A stretch of 64,000 bases of DNA from positions 6,984,673 through 7,048,672 of the forward strand of contig OY811973.1 of assembly GCA_963681505.1 (NCBI GenBank). Reading direction: 5' to 3'. This DNA comes from Eunapius fragilis. Its lineage: Eukaryota > Porifera > Demospongiae > Spongillida > Spongillidae. The position numbers were made by a program, and so were the translations under genes. Below are positions 9,982-21,064 of the stretch, one piece after another; the first letter of the stretch is position 1; every line of letters starts with the position of its first letter. Under the pieces are notes generated by a model. That model had not been told where the DNA came from. It was given only the letters and a program-made list of their open reading frames with translations, and did no database searches.

Positions 9982-10720
9982 TAGATACGGGACAGTTTCT
10001 TTTCTCAGGGGGCGGAGGGGTAGCAACGTTAACGAGTTGCAAATTCATTGACATTGAATTTCGTTATGTGGAGTAGCAGTAGCAATCCGGAGGGTTGGCT
10101 TAAGAACACTAACAGCTTACTTTTTTTCCAGATGAATGTAATTATTTTTCGTTATACGCGGGTGCGTGGTTTTCCTTATACATGAGCCGCTACTTTAAGT
10201 ACAGTAGTACAGTTCAAGTAATGAATGTATTACTAGCTAGCATTACCGATTTAGAGGCTCGTGGTACATGTAAGGTCTACTAGTGTACGTAAACAACTAT
10301 AGTTATGTAAGTGCAGCAATCCAGTTATTGTTTGGACTATCAAAGCTGATACGAAAAGCATGGAGGGGGGGAGGAAGTTAGCGGGAGAACGGGAGGAATC
10401 TTAAATGAAAGTGGGGGTTGCAACCACCCCCACCCTCCTGTACATTAAACTTATATACCTACAACAGACAGCTGTGGAGTGTGAATACAGCAGGCAATTA
10501 TCAACCCCAGGCCATGTTATACTAGTACACACACCACAGTTGTGTTACACGTCACCATATTGCTTTATCTACAAAATAACAGTACAACATCACACATCAT
10601 GGGCATACGCAGCCTTCAGGAAGGGACGGGGGGAAACGTTAAAGAGTCATACATGTTTTCTGAAATACAACTTAAATCAAATGACATTGTTGAAGTGTAC
10701 TAATGCGAAACGCTCTCAAG
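9982..10720. other. No gene recognised
   Basis: Contains short ORFs without family features. No repeats shared with the rest of the window were noticed. Confidence 0.35.
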
Positions 10721-10723
10721 TTG

Positions 10724-10966
10724 GTATGGCTGGTTATCAATGAAACTTGAATATTCGTGCCCATACAATGGTGCTAATTGAGCCTGAAAGATGTACTTAG
10801 CTTGCACAGCCATATCTCTATAACGGATTAAGGAAAAATGAACGAACAACTTAATGGATACAGGAAAGTCGATAGCATTAACTGCCGGGTGGTTATAGTG
10901 ATTTAAACGTGATGCATTTTCATAACAAAATTTTATAATATGCGCTAGGTCCGTTTGCATACTCGA
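10724..10966 (-). repeat. Dispersed repeat family C, copy 1
   Basis: In reverse complement it reads GGACCTAGCGCATATTATAA, then a GTTAATGCTATCG segment and a CCGTTATAGAGATATGGCTG segment. It is clearly related to 36527-36900 (plus strand) and to 20449-20650 (minus strand), with many substitutions. The element class is unknown. Confidence 0.6.
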
Positions 10967-10969
10967 CCC

Positions 10970-12333
10970 CATATATTATATAAACTAAATATTGAGAAAT
11001 GAAAGCGTAAAAAATTGTTTGGTTAACGTTGATATGGAATAATGAATGTTCTAGCTGTATGTATAGCTAAGAGTATATGATGGTATATATCTGTAGTATT
11101 TAATTATTACATGTTTAGCAACCATGTTAATTGGTTAAATAACTTCTGTTCCATTTATACTATTTCCAGCAGGCTGAAAATGCTCTCATTAATTTTGTCA
11201 ATTGCATTTTATTCTATGACTTCCTTACCATGTTTACATGTACATGGGTGAGTGTACCCCTGCATGGTGGTCATTTTGTGTCATCTTGCTATGAATAGAA
11301 ATGAAAGCACTGGTATAGATGTAGCGGCGATGTAGACATATATATGCATTACAATTTCTATTATAAAAAACCATTATCATTTCCTCAAAGGTTGTGAAAT
11401 ATTAAAATACATACCCCTTGGCCTTTGAGACATCCTTTGAATATTTCTATTATATAGTATGTCTCTCATAACTATAATTGGATCCATTCACTTATGTTAC
11501 AAATAAGAACACAACATTGATATGCATGGCAAATATACATTTAAGGTAAACCACCTTTCATGATCCACTAACTGAGGTCCCTTACTGATTGATGCTTCAT
11601 ACGCTTTTACTACCATAACCTGGAAACTGTTAGATATCCAACACCTCTGCCCATCTTTAACTACCGTTACTATCAATATTGATGGAGTAGATCAAGTCAA
11701 CCCACTCACCATGGCAATGTATGTTGATCCAGCATGCTCTCAGTTCTAGTTTCGTTTCTACAACTGATTCCCGGCCCGTAGGTTCGTAAATAAAGAAACC
11801 CTTAAAATAGTTAGTAATATCTGATTTTACTAGCTATTTTATGGGTTTCCTTGGTTACGAATCCCCTCTGACTATGGCCCTGGATTCATGACCTCCACAA
11901 AGCTGAAAGATGTCTGCAGCTTCTGCAATGTCACAACAGATAGCATAGCTCTTCTAAATATTCTGTAGTCTTATGAGTCCTGGAGAGTTTTTCTGTTGGT
12001 AACAACAGTGTTTACTTCCCAGCATCATAGCAGATGTCGTCTACCCTTAAACTGTCCTACAACTGTTCTCTAATAGCCCCAAAGGAGGTGTACTGCCTCT
12101 AACCACTATGTTGCTAGGTTGCATCCCTTGTTTAATAATATTTGATGAGGCAATGATGGAACAATTATACATGTAGCTGCAATATTGCGTATTTGTATGC
12201 ATCCCCACCAGCCTGGAAGTGCAAAATTCCATTCCCAATTGCTGTGTAATATTATTGCTGAATGCTATCTATCATCAGTGTAACTATAACTGTATTTTAT
12301 TTAGAGATATATTATTGTGTTATCTCTCCCTAG
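10970..12333. other. Non-coding stretch upstream of the ankyrin-kinase exons
   Basis: AT-rich, with no convincing exon. It contains one 79-bp hairpin (see 11783-11861). Earlier exons of the ankyrin-kinase gene may lie here or before, but none could be supported. Confidence 0.35.
11783..11861. repeat. 79-bp near-perfect palindrome
   Basis: TTCGTAAATAAAGAAACCCT on the left is mirrored by ATGGGTTTCCTTGGTTACGAA on the right (same arm with a few mismatches), around a TAATATCTGATTTTA centre. It is probably a tiny MITE remnant. Confidence 0.65.
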
Positions 12334-12438
12334 CTCTGTGATGGGTCCACTCCACTGCAAATGGCTGCCAAGAAGGGTCACCATGAAGTGGTGGCAGTCC
12401 TGGTGGCATATAATGCTGACACTACCATAATGGACAAG
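12334..12438 (+). CDS. Exon encoding one ankyrin repeat (ankyrin-coiled coil-kinase gene)
   Basis: A 105-bp exon (35 codons, phase 0 at both ends) between the acceptor TATCTCTCCCTAG and the donor AAG|GTACTC. It encodes one complete ankyrin repeat: DGSTPLQMAAKKGHHEVVAV followed by LVAYNADTTIMDK, with the conserved TPL..AA..GH..VV..L pattern. Ankyrin repeats mediate protein-protein contacts. It is the first exon I can support of a plus-strand gene that appears to continue to 13668-13736 and to the kinase exon at 21065. Joining these exons is inference from the shared strand, shared phase and typical domain order. Confidence 0.8.
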
Positions 12439-13667
12439 GTACTCTACATGTGTCATGCTTGATGTAGGACACACGGCGCAACATAGTACCATATACAGTC
12501 CTGTATATTACACCTATATTGGTTGCCACACGTCTGCACTCGACACGTGGGCAGTTTTTCGCACAGCTCGTATGCAGGGTCAGTATACGTCTCAGAACGA
12601 ACACTTCACTTATACGCGCATATCGCTGTCTGCATACGGCGTCAGCATATTGTCACCTGTCTGCATACTTCAGATGAACGGACCTGGCTCATTCGTACGT
12701 CCGTTAGCGGAGAACGTACAACAGAAAACAGCAGCCGATTGAGAATTCGATTTATCTGATTGTTGCAGTTTGATTAAAAACACAGGTCTTGTTTGTTAAC
12801 GTGAGTTTAACATCCCAGTAGACTTACCTTTGATTCCGATTCGTATTTTATAGGGCTAGTGATGGTTAGTCCGCCATTAGTACTTTTCACCAACATGTGC
12901 ACAAATAATTGCGCATGCGCGGAGCGAGACGAGTTTTGTACACTGATTTGCCAAACTCACAAGACACGATATATACACACTCGCTTGGTGTTTTTGTTAG
13001 AACAGAACACGTATTGTTAATACTGCTTGCGATGATAATAGCGTACGTCGATCCATCCGGTTATACCCCCTTATTCCTATTACTGCGCACTATTATAATT
13101 TACGGGTTTATACATCACGCGCGCGTTTCGAAGTGGGTTGGATACGCATCGGGATACTGCTATCATACTGCACCCCCTTCATACCATCTACATACTGATC
13201 TTGATATTTGCACATCTTGATACGAATCAGCATATCGATCTCCATACGCGCATGTCTTCATACTTATCTGCATGTGCTAAGGTTGGCAGACTCTGCATAT
13301 CTCTGCATACGGTACTATGTCACGCAGTGACATTCACAAGTATGCACAAGTGTGATGTAACCAGGCACTTCATGATGGATGGAATAGCAAATTAATTTTC
13401 ACAATGTGTGCAATAACTTCATCACCATGGTTGTACCGACTGCCTGTTTCGTAGCTGTATTAAATAATATGCAGTTGCATTGATCACATGATCAAAAGCA
13501 CACAATGTGGAAATGGACACAAATAGCATTATTCCATACATACCAGGTGGACATGCACAATGCATACATGGCACCACTGAGTACTATAGAAGTCATGATC
13601 CTAATATGTACCATCACAAGTGAATGTTCATGTGCTACATATTAGGATCAACTTGTATTTCATGTAG
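12439..13667. other. Intron of the ankyrin-kinase gene
   Basis: No exon or known element recognised. The stretch 13130-13320 is rich in CATAC/GATAC-type short motifs. Confidence 0.4.
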
Positions 13668-13736
13668 GATAATAAGACGGCCTTTGATTTGATGGTAAAG
13701 AAATATCGACAAGAGCTTTCTCTATTATTTTCAAAG
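13668..13736 (+). CDS. Exon encoding the end of the ankyrin domain
   Basis: 69 bp (23 codons, phase 0) between the acceptor TTGTATTTCATGTAG and the donor AAG|GTGAGT. It encodes DNKTAFDLMVKKYRQELSLL followed by FSK, which fits the capping half-repeat that usually closes an ankyrin domain (.KTA.DL....). It follows the 12334-12438 ankyrin exon in phase. Confidence 0.7.
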
Positions 13737-14112
13737 GTGAGTTAGCATGTCTGTACATGTATGTGTTTGATATACTGTAGTTATCAGATATGTCAAATAT
13801 AGATAGTCTACGTGAATGTAATTTATGAATGTCCTCCGCTTATAAAACTGATAGTTAAGTATTTATATTTGAGTCAATTCACATAACCTTCATATTTATT
13901 TCTTTAAAATTGCTACTTCTCCCATACGGTAACTTCCCATTTTCTAAGTACAGAACCGAAAAACTAATGAGACATCGTACTTCTTGGAAACGTCAGTCTG
14001 ATTCAAATTCTATAGCGCACAAATGCAAGCATTGAGCAATTTAATTTCAGCTGCCATGGCCTTACTCGACACTGTAGTTTGCACGCACACAACATCATGA
14101 CTCATAGAAATC

Positions 14113-16590
14113 ATGTACCACTCACCCTATGGACCCCTCCCTCCCCCATGGTGATGGCTGTACCACTCACCCTATGGACCCCTCCCTCCCCCATTGTGAT
14201 GGCTGTACCACTCACCCTATGGACCCCTCCCTCCCCCATGGTGATGGCTGAACCACTCATCCTCTTGACCCCTCCCTCCCCCTTTGTGATGGCTGTACCA
14301 CTCACCCTATGGTCACCCCTCCCCCATGGTGATGGCTGTACTACTCACTCTATGGACCCCTCCCTCCCCCTCATGGCGATGGCTGTACCACTCACCCTAT
14401 GGACCGCTCTTTTGGTGATAGCTGTACCACTAACCTATGGACCCCTCCCTCCCCCTTGGTGATGGCTGTACCACTCACCCTATGGACCCCTCCCCCCATG
14501 GTGATGGCTGTACCACTCACCCTATGGACCCCTCCCTCCCCCTCATGATGATGGCTGTACCACTCACCCTATGGACCCCTCCCTCACCCATGGTGATGGC
14601 TGTACCACTTACCCTATGGACCCCTCCCTCCCCATGGTGATGGCTGAACCACTCATCCTCTTGACCCCTCCCTCCCCCTTTGTGATGGTTGTATCACTCG
14701 CCCTATGGACCCCTCCCTCCCCATGGTGATGGCTGTACCACTCACCCTATGGACGCCTCCTTTGGTGATGGCTGTACCACTCACCCTATGGACCCCTCCC
14801 TCCCCCATGGTGATGGCTGTACTACTCACCCTATGGACCCCTCTCTCCCCCATGGTGATGGCTGTACCACTTACCCTATGGACCCCTCCCTCCCCCATGG
14901 TGATGGCTGAACTTGACCCCTCCCTCCCCCTTTGTGATGGCTGTACCACTCACCCTATGGTCACCCCTCCCCCATGGTGATGGCTGTACTACTCACTCTA
15001 TGGACCCCTCCCTCCCCCTCATGGCGATGGCTGTACCACTCACCCTATGGACCGCTCTTTTGGTGACAGCTGTACCACTCACCCTATGGACCCCTCCCTC
15101 CCCCTTGGTGATGGCTGTACCACTCACCCTATGGACCCCTCCCCCCGTGGTGATGGCTGTACCACTCACCCTATGGACCCCTCCCTCCCCTTCATGGTGA
15201 TGGCTGTACCACTCACCCTATGGACCCCTCCCTCCCCTTCATGGTAATGGCTGTACCACTCACCCTATGGACCCCTCCCTCACCCATGGTGATGGCTGTA
15301 CCACTTACCCTATGGACCCCTCCCTCCCCATGGTGATGGCTGAACCACTCATCCTCTTGACCCCTCCCTCCCCCTTTGTGATGGTTGTATCACTTGCCCT
15401 ATGGACCCCTCCCTCCCCATGGTGATGGCTGTACCACTCACCCTATGGACGCCTCCTTTGGTGATGGCTGTACCACTCACCCTATGGACCCCTCCCACCC
15501 CCATGGTGATGGCTGTACCACTCACCCTATGAACCCTACCCTCCCCTATGGTGATGGCTGTACCCCTCACTCTATGGACCCCTCCCTCCCCCATGGTGAT
15601 GGCTGTACCATTCGCCCTATGGACCCCTCCCTCCCCACATGGTGATGGCTGTACCACTCACCCTATGGACCCTCCCTCCCCACATGGTGATGGCTGTACC
15701 ACTCACACTATGGACCCCTCCTTTGGTGATGGCTGTATCACTCACCCTATGGACCCCTCCCTCCCCCATGGTGATGGCTGTACCATTCACCCTATGGACC
15801 CCTCCCTCCCCACATGGTGATGGCTGTACCACTCACCCTATGGACCCTCCCTCCCCACATGGTGATGGCTGTACCACTCACACTATGGACCCCTCCTTTG
15901 GTGATGGCTGTATCACTCACCCTATGGACCCCTCCCTCCCCACATGGTGATGGCTGTACCACTCACCCTATGGACCCTCCCTCCCCACATGGTGATGGCT
16001 GTACCACTCACACTATGGACCCCTCCTTTGTGATGGCTGTATCACTCACCCTATGGACCCCTCCCTCCCCACATGGTGATGGCTGTACCACTCACCCTAT
16101 GGACCCTCCCTCCCCACATGGTGATGGCTGTACCACTCACACTATGGACCCCTCCTTTGGTGATGGCTGTATCACTCACCTTAAGGACCCCTCCCTCCCC
16201 CTCATGGTGATGGCTGTACCACTCACCTATGGACCCCTCCCTCCCCCATGGTGATGGCTGTGCCACTCACCCTATGGATCCCTCCCTCCCCCATGGTGAT
16301 GGCTGTGCCACTCACCCTATGGACCCCTCCCTCCCCCATGGTGATGGCTGTGCCACTCACCCTATGGACCCCTCCCTCCCCCATTGTGATGGCTGTACCA
16401 CTCACCCTATGGACCCCTCCTTCCCCCATGGTGATGGCTGTACCACTCACCCTATGAACCCCTCCCTTCCCCATGGTGATGGCTGTACCTCTCACCCTAT
16501 GGACCCCTCCCTCCCCCATGGTGATGGCTGTACCACTCACCCTATGGACCCCTCCCTCCCCTATGGTGATGGCTGTACCACTCACTCTAA
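14113..16590. repeat. 45-bp minisatellite array (about 55 copies)
   Basis: The consensus unit is 45 bp and reads GGTGATGGCTGTACCACTCA, then CCCTATGGACCCCTCCCTCC, then CCCAT. Units vary by point changes and by indels in the C-rich part. Blocks of units are themselves duplicated: the 14264-14420 block recurs about 648 bp later, and a four-unit block with CCTCCTTTGGTG recurs around 15720, 15895, 16022 and 16150. The unit length is 15 codons, so long in-frame ORFs on both strands are artefacts. The minus strand carries GGGGGAGGGAGGGG in nearly every unit. It lies inside the large intron of the ankyrin-kinase gene. Confidence 0.97.
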
Positions 16591-16744
16591 CCTCTAGATG
16601 AAAGTCTTCCATTGTATAGAGAATGTAAATTTAAACAATACTAAATGTACCAGTACTTGTCTTGTCTAGCTCCAAATCACAAAAAATTAAATGCTACACA
16701 AATCTGTACATGCCACCTTACATTTAAAATGTTCTGAATAATGC

Positions 16745-18847
16745 TAGTCTGTGCTCCCGTCTTGCAACAAATTCGTTCATGCATGTACATGGAGAATCAT
16801 TAAGCTGTTGAGACGAGCTTGCTGCATTGTTGCTCGCAAGTACGATTTTATCCTTCTAAGCGCTGATGCACTTCTTTCGCTTACTGCATTTGTGGTGGGC
16901 ATGACCAGAACGAGTTTTAACACAGTGCATACTTCTGACATCAAGGTTCTAGCAACAGGTGACAGACTAACCAGGTAATCCTTGATATCATGAAAAGTGG
17001 GAGAAGAATTACCACTATGTTTGAATTGCGTAGCTAGAAGATCCAGCTAAATTTCAAGTTCAACTTGTCTATATCATTACCATAGAATTGAACAATAAAA
17101 TCATATTTGGTGTTGTAACTTTCGCATCTTGCTGCTTTCAGCAACAGATCAACCAAAGTTTTATACACTGCATAACCAGGTTGGTTAAATCGTTGTCTAA
17201 CACAATTCAACACAAAATCAAGAACTTCAAAATAATTTTGTGGGAATCATGAAAGTACCCATCTTCTGATCCAACCTCATACCTAGCAGGAGCTTTCCTC
17301 TTTCTTGGTAGAGTTGGCTCATTTATGTCATGTTTTCTTGCCAACTGAAGAACCATCTCCCAAAATTCATCACAGCACTCATTTGTTCTGATTCTTTCAA
17401 GTGTTAGGCATGTCAATTCAGCAATACGTTGGCCTTCTGACGCATTCAGCTTTGGTGACTGAAGTGTCTTGCTCAGATTATCCGTGTGTCTAAGGACGCA
17501 CACTCCAAGCACTAAACCAAACTTATATTCACACTTACTCATATAAGCTTCAACACCAGCAATACGAGCACGAGTTTCAGAATCGGAAATGATATCTTTT
17601 GCCTTCTCCCAAAATTCTTGAAATACAGAATAGTTATTGATAACGCTGCACAGTGAATCAGCTTTTACAGTCCATTGGGTTGGGCATAGTGTTCTGAATC
17701 CAAGTAGTTCAGGAGATATTTCTGACTTGATTTTTTCAAAAAGGGTGTCACGTCGTGGAGAAAACTTCAGTAGCTTTGAAATTTCATTCGTTGTATGAAG
17801 TGTGTCACGTAATATCTTATTACTCCACACAGTATCACATGCTGCCAGGTTGAGTGCATGGCCATAACAGTGTGTATAAACAGCACGTGGCTCATCTTTA
17901 AGTATTTCAGTAGCAGTGCCATTTCTATTACCAGCCATGTTACTAGCACCATTGTAGCACTGACCGCGACACTTGTTGAGCTCCAAATTCATGCACAGGA
18001 TTACATCTTTCGATACAGCCACCACAACATTTGCTTCTATAGAGTCCACTATGTAAACACCAACAAAATCTTCATGACACTCAAAATCATCATCGACCCA
18101 ACGAAGCAGACAGCAACTTGCTCTCTATTAGAAGCATCTGTTACTTGATCTGCCATTATAGTATAATAGGAAGCCCTTCTTATAACACTGCATATTTGTC
18201 TCGTCACTGTAAGAATCACTGTAAGAATCACTGTAAGAATCTCGTTTTGAATATCGTGAGATGTGTACTTTTCTGCACTCTTTTCCATGTGGTGTCGCAT
18301 AGTTGGATCATCATAACTTCGTAAATATAGCAATTGTTTTAGGTTACTGTCCTCGTTTTTCCATCTCCTCGAAGAGGTAAGCCCTGCCTCGCTAAAAACA
18401 GTACAGACTGAAACACCTTTAAAGGATATAGCCTACGAATCCTTTTTACCTCGGCGTACTTGGACGACAGCATTTCAACCACATCTTTTGTTGTTTGTGG
18501 TAGAGAAACTACAACTTCCAGAGCTGTTTTGTGGCTTCTACTTCTTTCATGACAACTAAACCCACCCGTGTTTCCACTGGCGTTCTTCCAGTTACTGTAA
18601 CCGCTGTATATAAAAGCGTCATCAATATTTCCACCATCCTTCATTTGCCAGTCTCTATTGCCGTAACACAGATGTGACAAAAAGCAGCATCTTTGCTCTC
18701 ATCGTAATGTAGCCAGTGCCACTGCTGAAACCACCCGCTCTGAAAGGTGCGATGCTGCTTTCCAAATTGTCGCTTTGGAAATTTCAACGCTAAAGGTTGA
18801 TGAGGTTTTTCCAAAACAACTGGTAAACAACACGCACGTGTAGCCAT
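16745..18847 (-). pseudogene. hAT-family transposase (ZMYM1/TTF-type), broken by frameshifts
   Basis: Minus-strand reading in four shifting frames. 18847-18641 and 18680-18339 give a TTF-type zinc-finger region (KRQFGKQHRTFQSGWFQQWH, AAFCHIC, FSCHERSRSHKTALEVV). 18333-18049 and 18049-17207 give the DUF4371/RNase H-like catalytic region (SYYTIMADQVTDASNREQ, CRGQCYNGASNMAG, THCYGHALNLAACD). About 16900-16780 reads as the hAT C-terminal dimerisation region (MPTTNAVSERSALSALRRIK). At least three frameshifts and stops break it, so it is dead. At 18215-18250 a 12-bp unit (CACTGTAAGAAT) is present three times in a row. It belongs to the hAT superfamily of cut-and-paste transposases. Terminal repeats were not found. 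It sits in the intron of the ankyrin-kinase gene, opposite strand. Confidence 0.88.
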
Positions 18848-19108
18848 AGTTAGTCCATAGATATTAGTTTATGAATATCTACGGTTAGTCCCAGCACATG
18901 CAAACGCAAACTTGCACAGCTGGTCATTAACACTCTGAGGTGACGACTACATGACTGACTACAAGATTGAATATAATTACATGTAATTACTTGAGCTCAT
19001 CAATGTAAAACATTTTTAATTTTTATTTATTTTTGGGGTAAAAAGTGGACGGGCTAAAGCCCGACTGGCCCGACCATTTTTGCCTGTGTATGTTCTGTAG
19101 AAATGTAA

Positions 19109-19117
19109 TGCACACAT

Positions 19118-19204
<87 letters not shown>
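19109..19204. repeat. (CA)n microsatellite
   Basis: About 48 CA dinucleotides with rare CG interruptions. Confidence 0.97.
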
Positions 19205-19205
<1 letters not shown>

Positions 19206-19211
19206 GCCTGT

Positions 19212-20222
19212 GGGTAAATATGAAGCCATGTGTGTGAATACCCCTAAGTAAACGTCCGTTCTTTTGGAATAGGGTGGCAATAATATTCACTGCCACTATG
19301 TGGGCTTCTACTAGTCCAGTAAAAAGAGCAGGTCTGTGCCCTACACATCACAAAAATAAATTGCACAGCCTCCTAGAAAGTACTGTGTATAATCTATACA
19401 CATAATGCACACATAAGCATACACATATAAACAATTAACACACAAAACACACACACACACACCACACACATACACACGCAAACATTCACAAACACACTTT
19501 TAGCCATAGGTAGAGTAGGTACTCTTCGCACCTCGTAGATGGACCATTTATTGCACCTTTATAGTTGATACACCCCTGCCGACTTCATTGGCTGCTGAAA
19601 ATGTTGTAGTGTTTCGTAATCCGCCCTTATTTCTATTTATTTGCAAGCTTGCCTCTCCACGCCCTGCCTAGTTCTAACTTACCTTATACGAGGCTATGTG
19701 TACATAATACCTGCCTGCACGCTAGCTTCCTGTCATAATAAGAACGTCAACCTTGCTTTTTTACCGTGGTGGAGGATGACACAACCTGAGTACCCTTGCT
19801 GTTGAAGCTCTTATTATGACTGGAAGTTAGCGTGCAGGCAGGTATGAGGTACATCGTGTAATGAAGGCAAGCTAGACGTAGGCAGGGCATGGAGAGCAAG
19901 CTAGCGAAAATGGGTCAGATTACGAAGCACTACAACGTTTTCTGTTGCCAATGAATATCAAAAGTGGTACTAAAGTCGGCATGTTATATCAACTGACAGT
20001 TATTGTAAAGGTGCAGTGAGTGCTGCGTATTTTCTCCATCTGTGAGGTGTGAAAAGTCTCCATTTGCGAGTCCCCCCTCCCCCCCCACACACACACCATA
20101 ATAGGTACATGTAAATATGAAGCCATGTGTGTGATGCCCTCAACATAAACTTTCCAGAGGCCCCGCCATTACAAATCTTTGAGATAGGGTAACAATAATA
20201 TTCACTGCCCCTATACATGTAT
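19212..20222. mobile_element. Palindromic element flanked by ~90-bp direct repeats
   Basis: 19515-20065 is an imperfect inverted repeat. The left arm (GCACCTTTATAGTTGATACA ... CTGCCTGCACGCTAGCTTCC) is mirrored by the right arm (GTTAGCGTGCAGGCAGG ... AACTGACAGTTATTGTAAAGGTGC). Outside it, 19212-19300 and 20107-20210 are direct repeats (AAATATGAAGCCATGTGTGT ... AATAATATTCACTGCC). A foldback-type MITE inside a duplicated or LTR-like flank is one reading. CA-rich tracts lie between the two. Confidence 0.55.
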
Positions 20223-20381
20223 GTATGGTTTCAAAAGGTGTGCAAAACACAAAAACAAAAAATTGCAAGGCCTCATCGAAGTTGATTTATCTAGACCTTT
20301 GCCAAAGGGAAATAGTGCATTTCTGAACACTAAAGCACCTCCCTATTTTGAGACATACCATGTATGCATCCATGTACTAAC

Positions 20382-20448
20382 TGTGTGTGTGTGTGTTGTG
20401 TGTGTGTGTGTGTGTGTGTGTTGTGTGTTGTGTGTTGTGTGTGTGTGA
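20382..20448. repeat. (GT)n microsatellite
   Basis: GT run with TTGTGTG interruptions. It abuts repeat family C copy 2. Confidence 0.9.
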
Positions 20449-20650
20449 AAAATGAATAGGTACAGGATTCCTCTAGGTATAAACCAAATTAGTAAATTGG
20501 ATTCTCCTGCAGAAAGATATGCCGGGTTTGAACCACAAGGGGTATCGAATATTGCAACACTGGCACAAAGCAAATGCAAGAATGATGTGTGGATAATAGG
20601 AAGTCAGTAGCATTTACAATTCGGGAGATGTAGCGATTTTAAAGGTAGAC
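20449..20650 (-). repeat. Dispersed repeat family C, copy 2
   Basis: The reverse complement aligns with 36590-36830: a GTGCCAGTGTTGCAATATTCG segment, then GTGGTTCAAACCCGGCATAT, then TTGGTTTATACCTAGAGGAA. Confidence 0.6.
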
Positions 20651-20671
20651 CAATTTTATAACTTCATATAT

Positions 20672-20922
20672 GTGATGGTGTCCAGCAAAACCACCCATGT
20701 GGATTATTTTTCAAGTTTTCAAGTTTTCAAAGAATTTCATTTTCCATGGACTCCACAGAGCTTCTATCAAATAGCCCTTATGCGTCCTAAATTGGACTCA
20801 GTATCCATAATAAAGTTATTAGGCACTAAATGTATTATTAGCCATACATTTCTATGCGAGCCTTACTTATTTTTCTGCTTGTCCTGGAAAGTTTGATTAA
20901 AAGCATGATAAGGGTGATTTGT
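20672..20922 (+). mobile_element. MITE family 2 (copy 1, degraded right end)
   Basis: Related along its length to 35593-35831 and, in reverse, to 28723-28972 (GTGTCCAGCAAAACCACCC, TTCAAGTTTTCAAAG, ATTAGCCATACATTTCTATG, AAGGGTGATTTG). The right terminus lacks the final GGACACTGTCCC. Confidence 0.75.
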
Positions 20923-21064
20923 TCCATATATTCATAGCTGCACAATATAACATAATCATATATACGAAGGATATTTTTTGTGAACAGTCCTATTCTGCCA
21001 TTATTTTCTGAGGCTATGCACATTTTGACACATTTGTATGGTACATTAATATTTCATTCTTCAG

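Noticed and set aside
14113..16590. CRISPR array
   Set aside because: Units are contiguous without unique spacers, and the sequence is eukaryotic. The other tandem arrays fail for the same reason.
14079..16612. Many overlapping 70-146-codon ORFs on both strands
   Set aside because: They are frames of the 45-bp (15-codon) minisatellite, open on both strands because the unit lacks stops.
19016..19296. Cys/Val and Thr/His repeat ORFs
   Set aside because: Frames of the CA microsatellite; the same holds for those at 43.8-44.4 and 46.0-46.2 kb.
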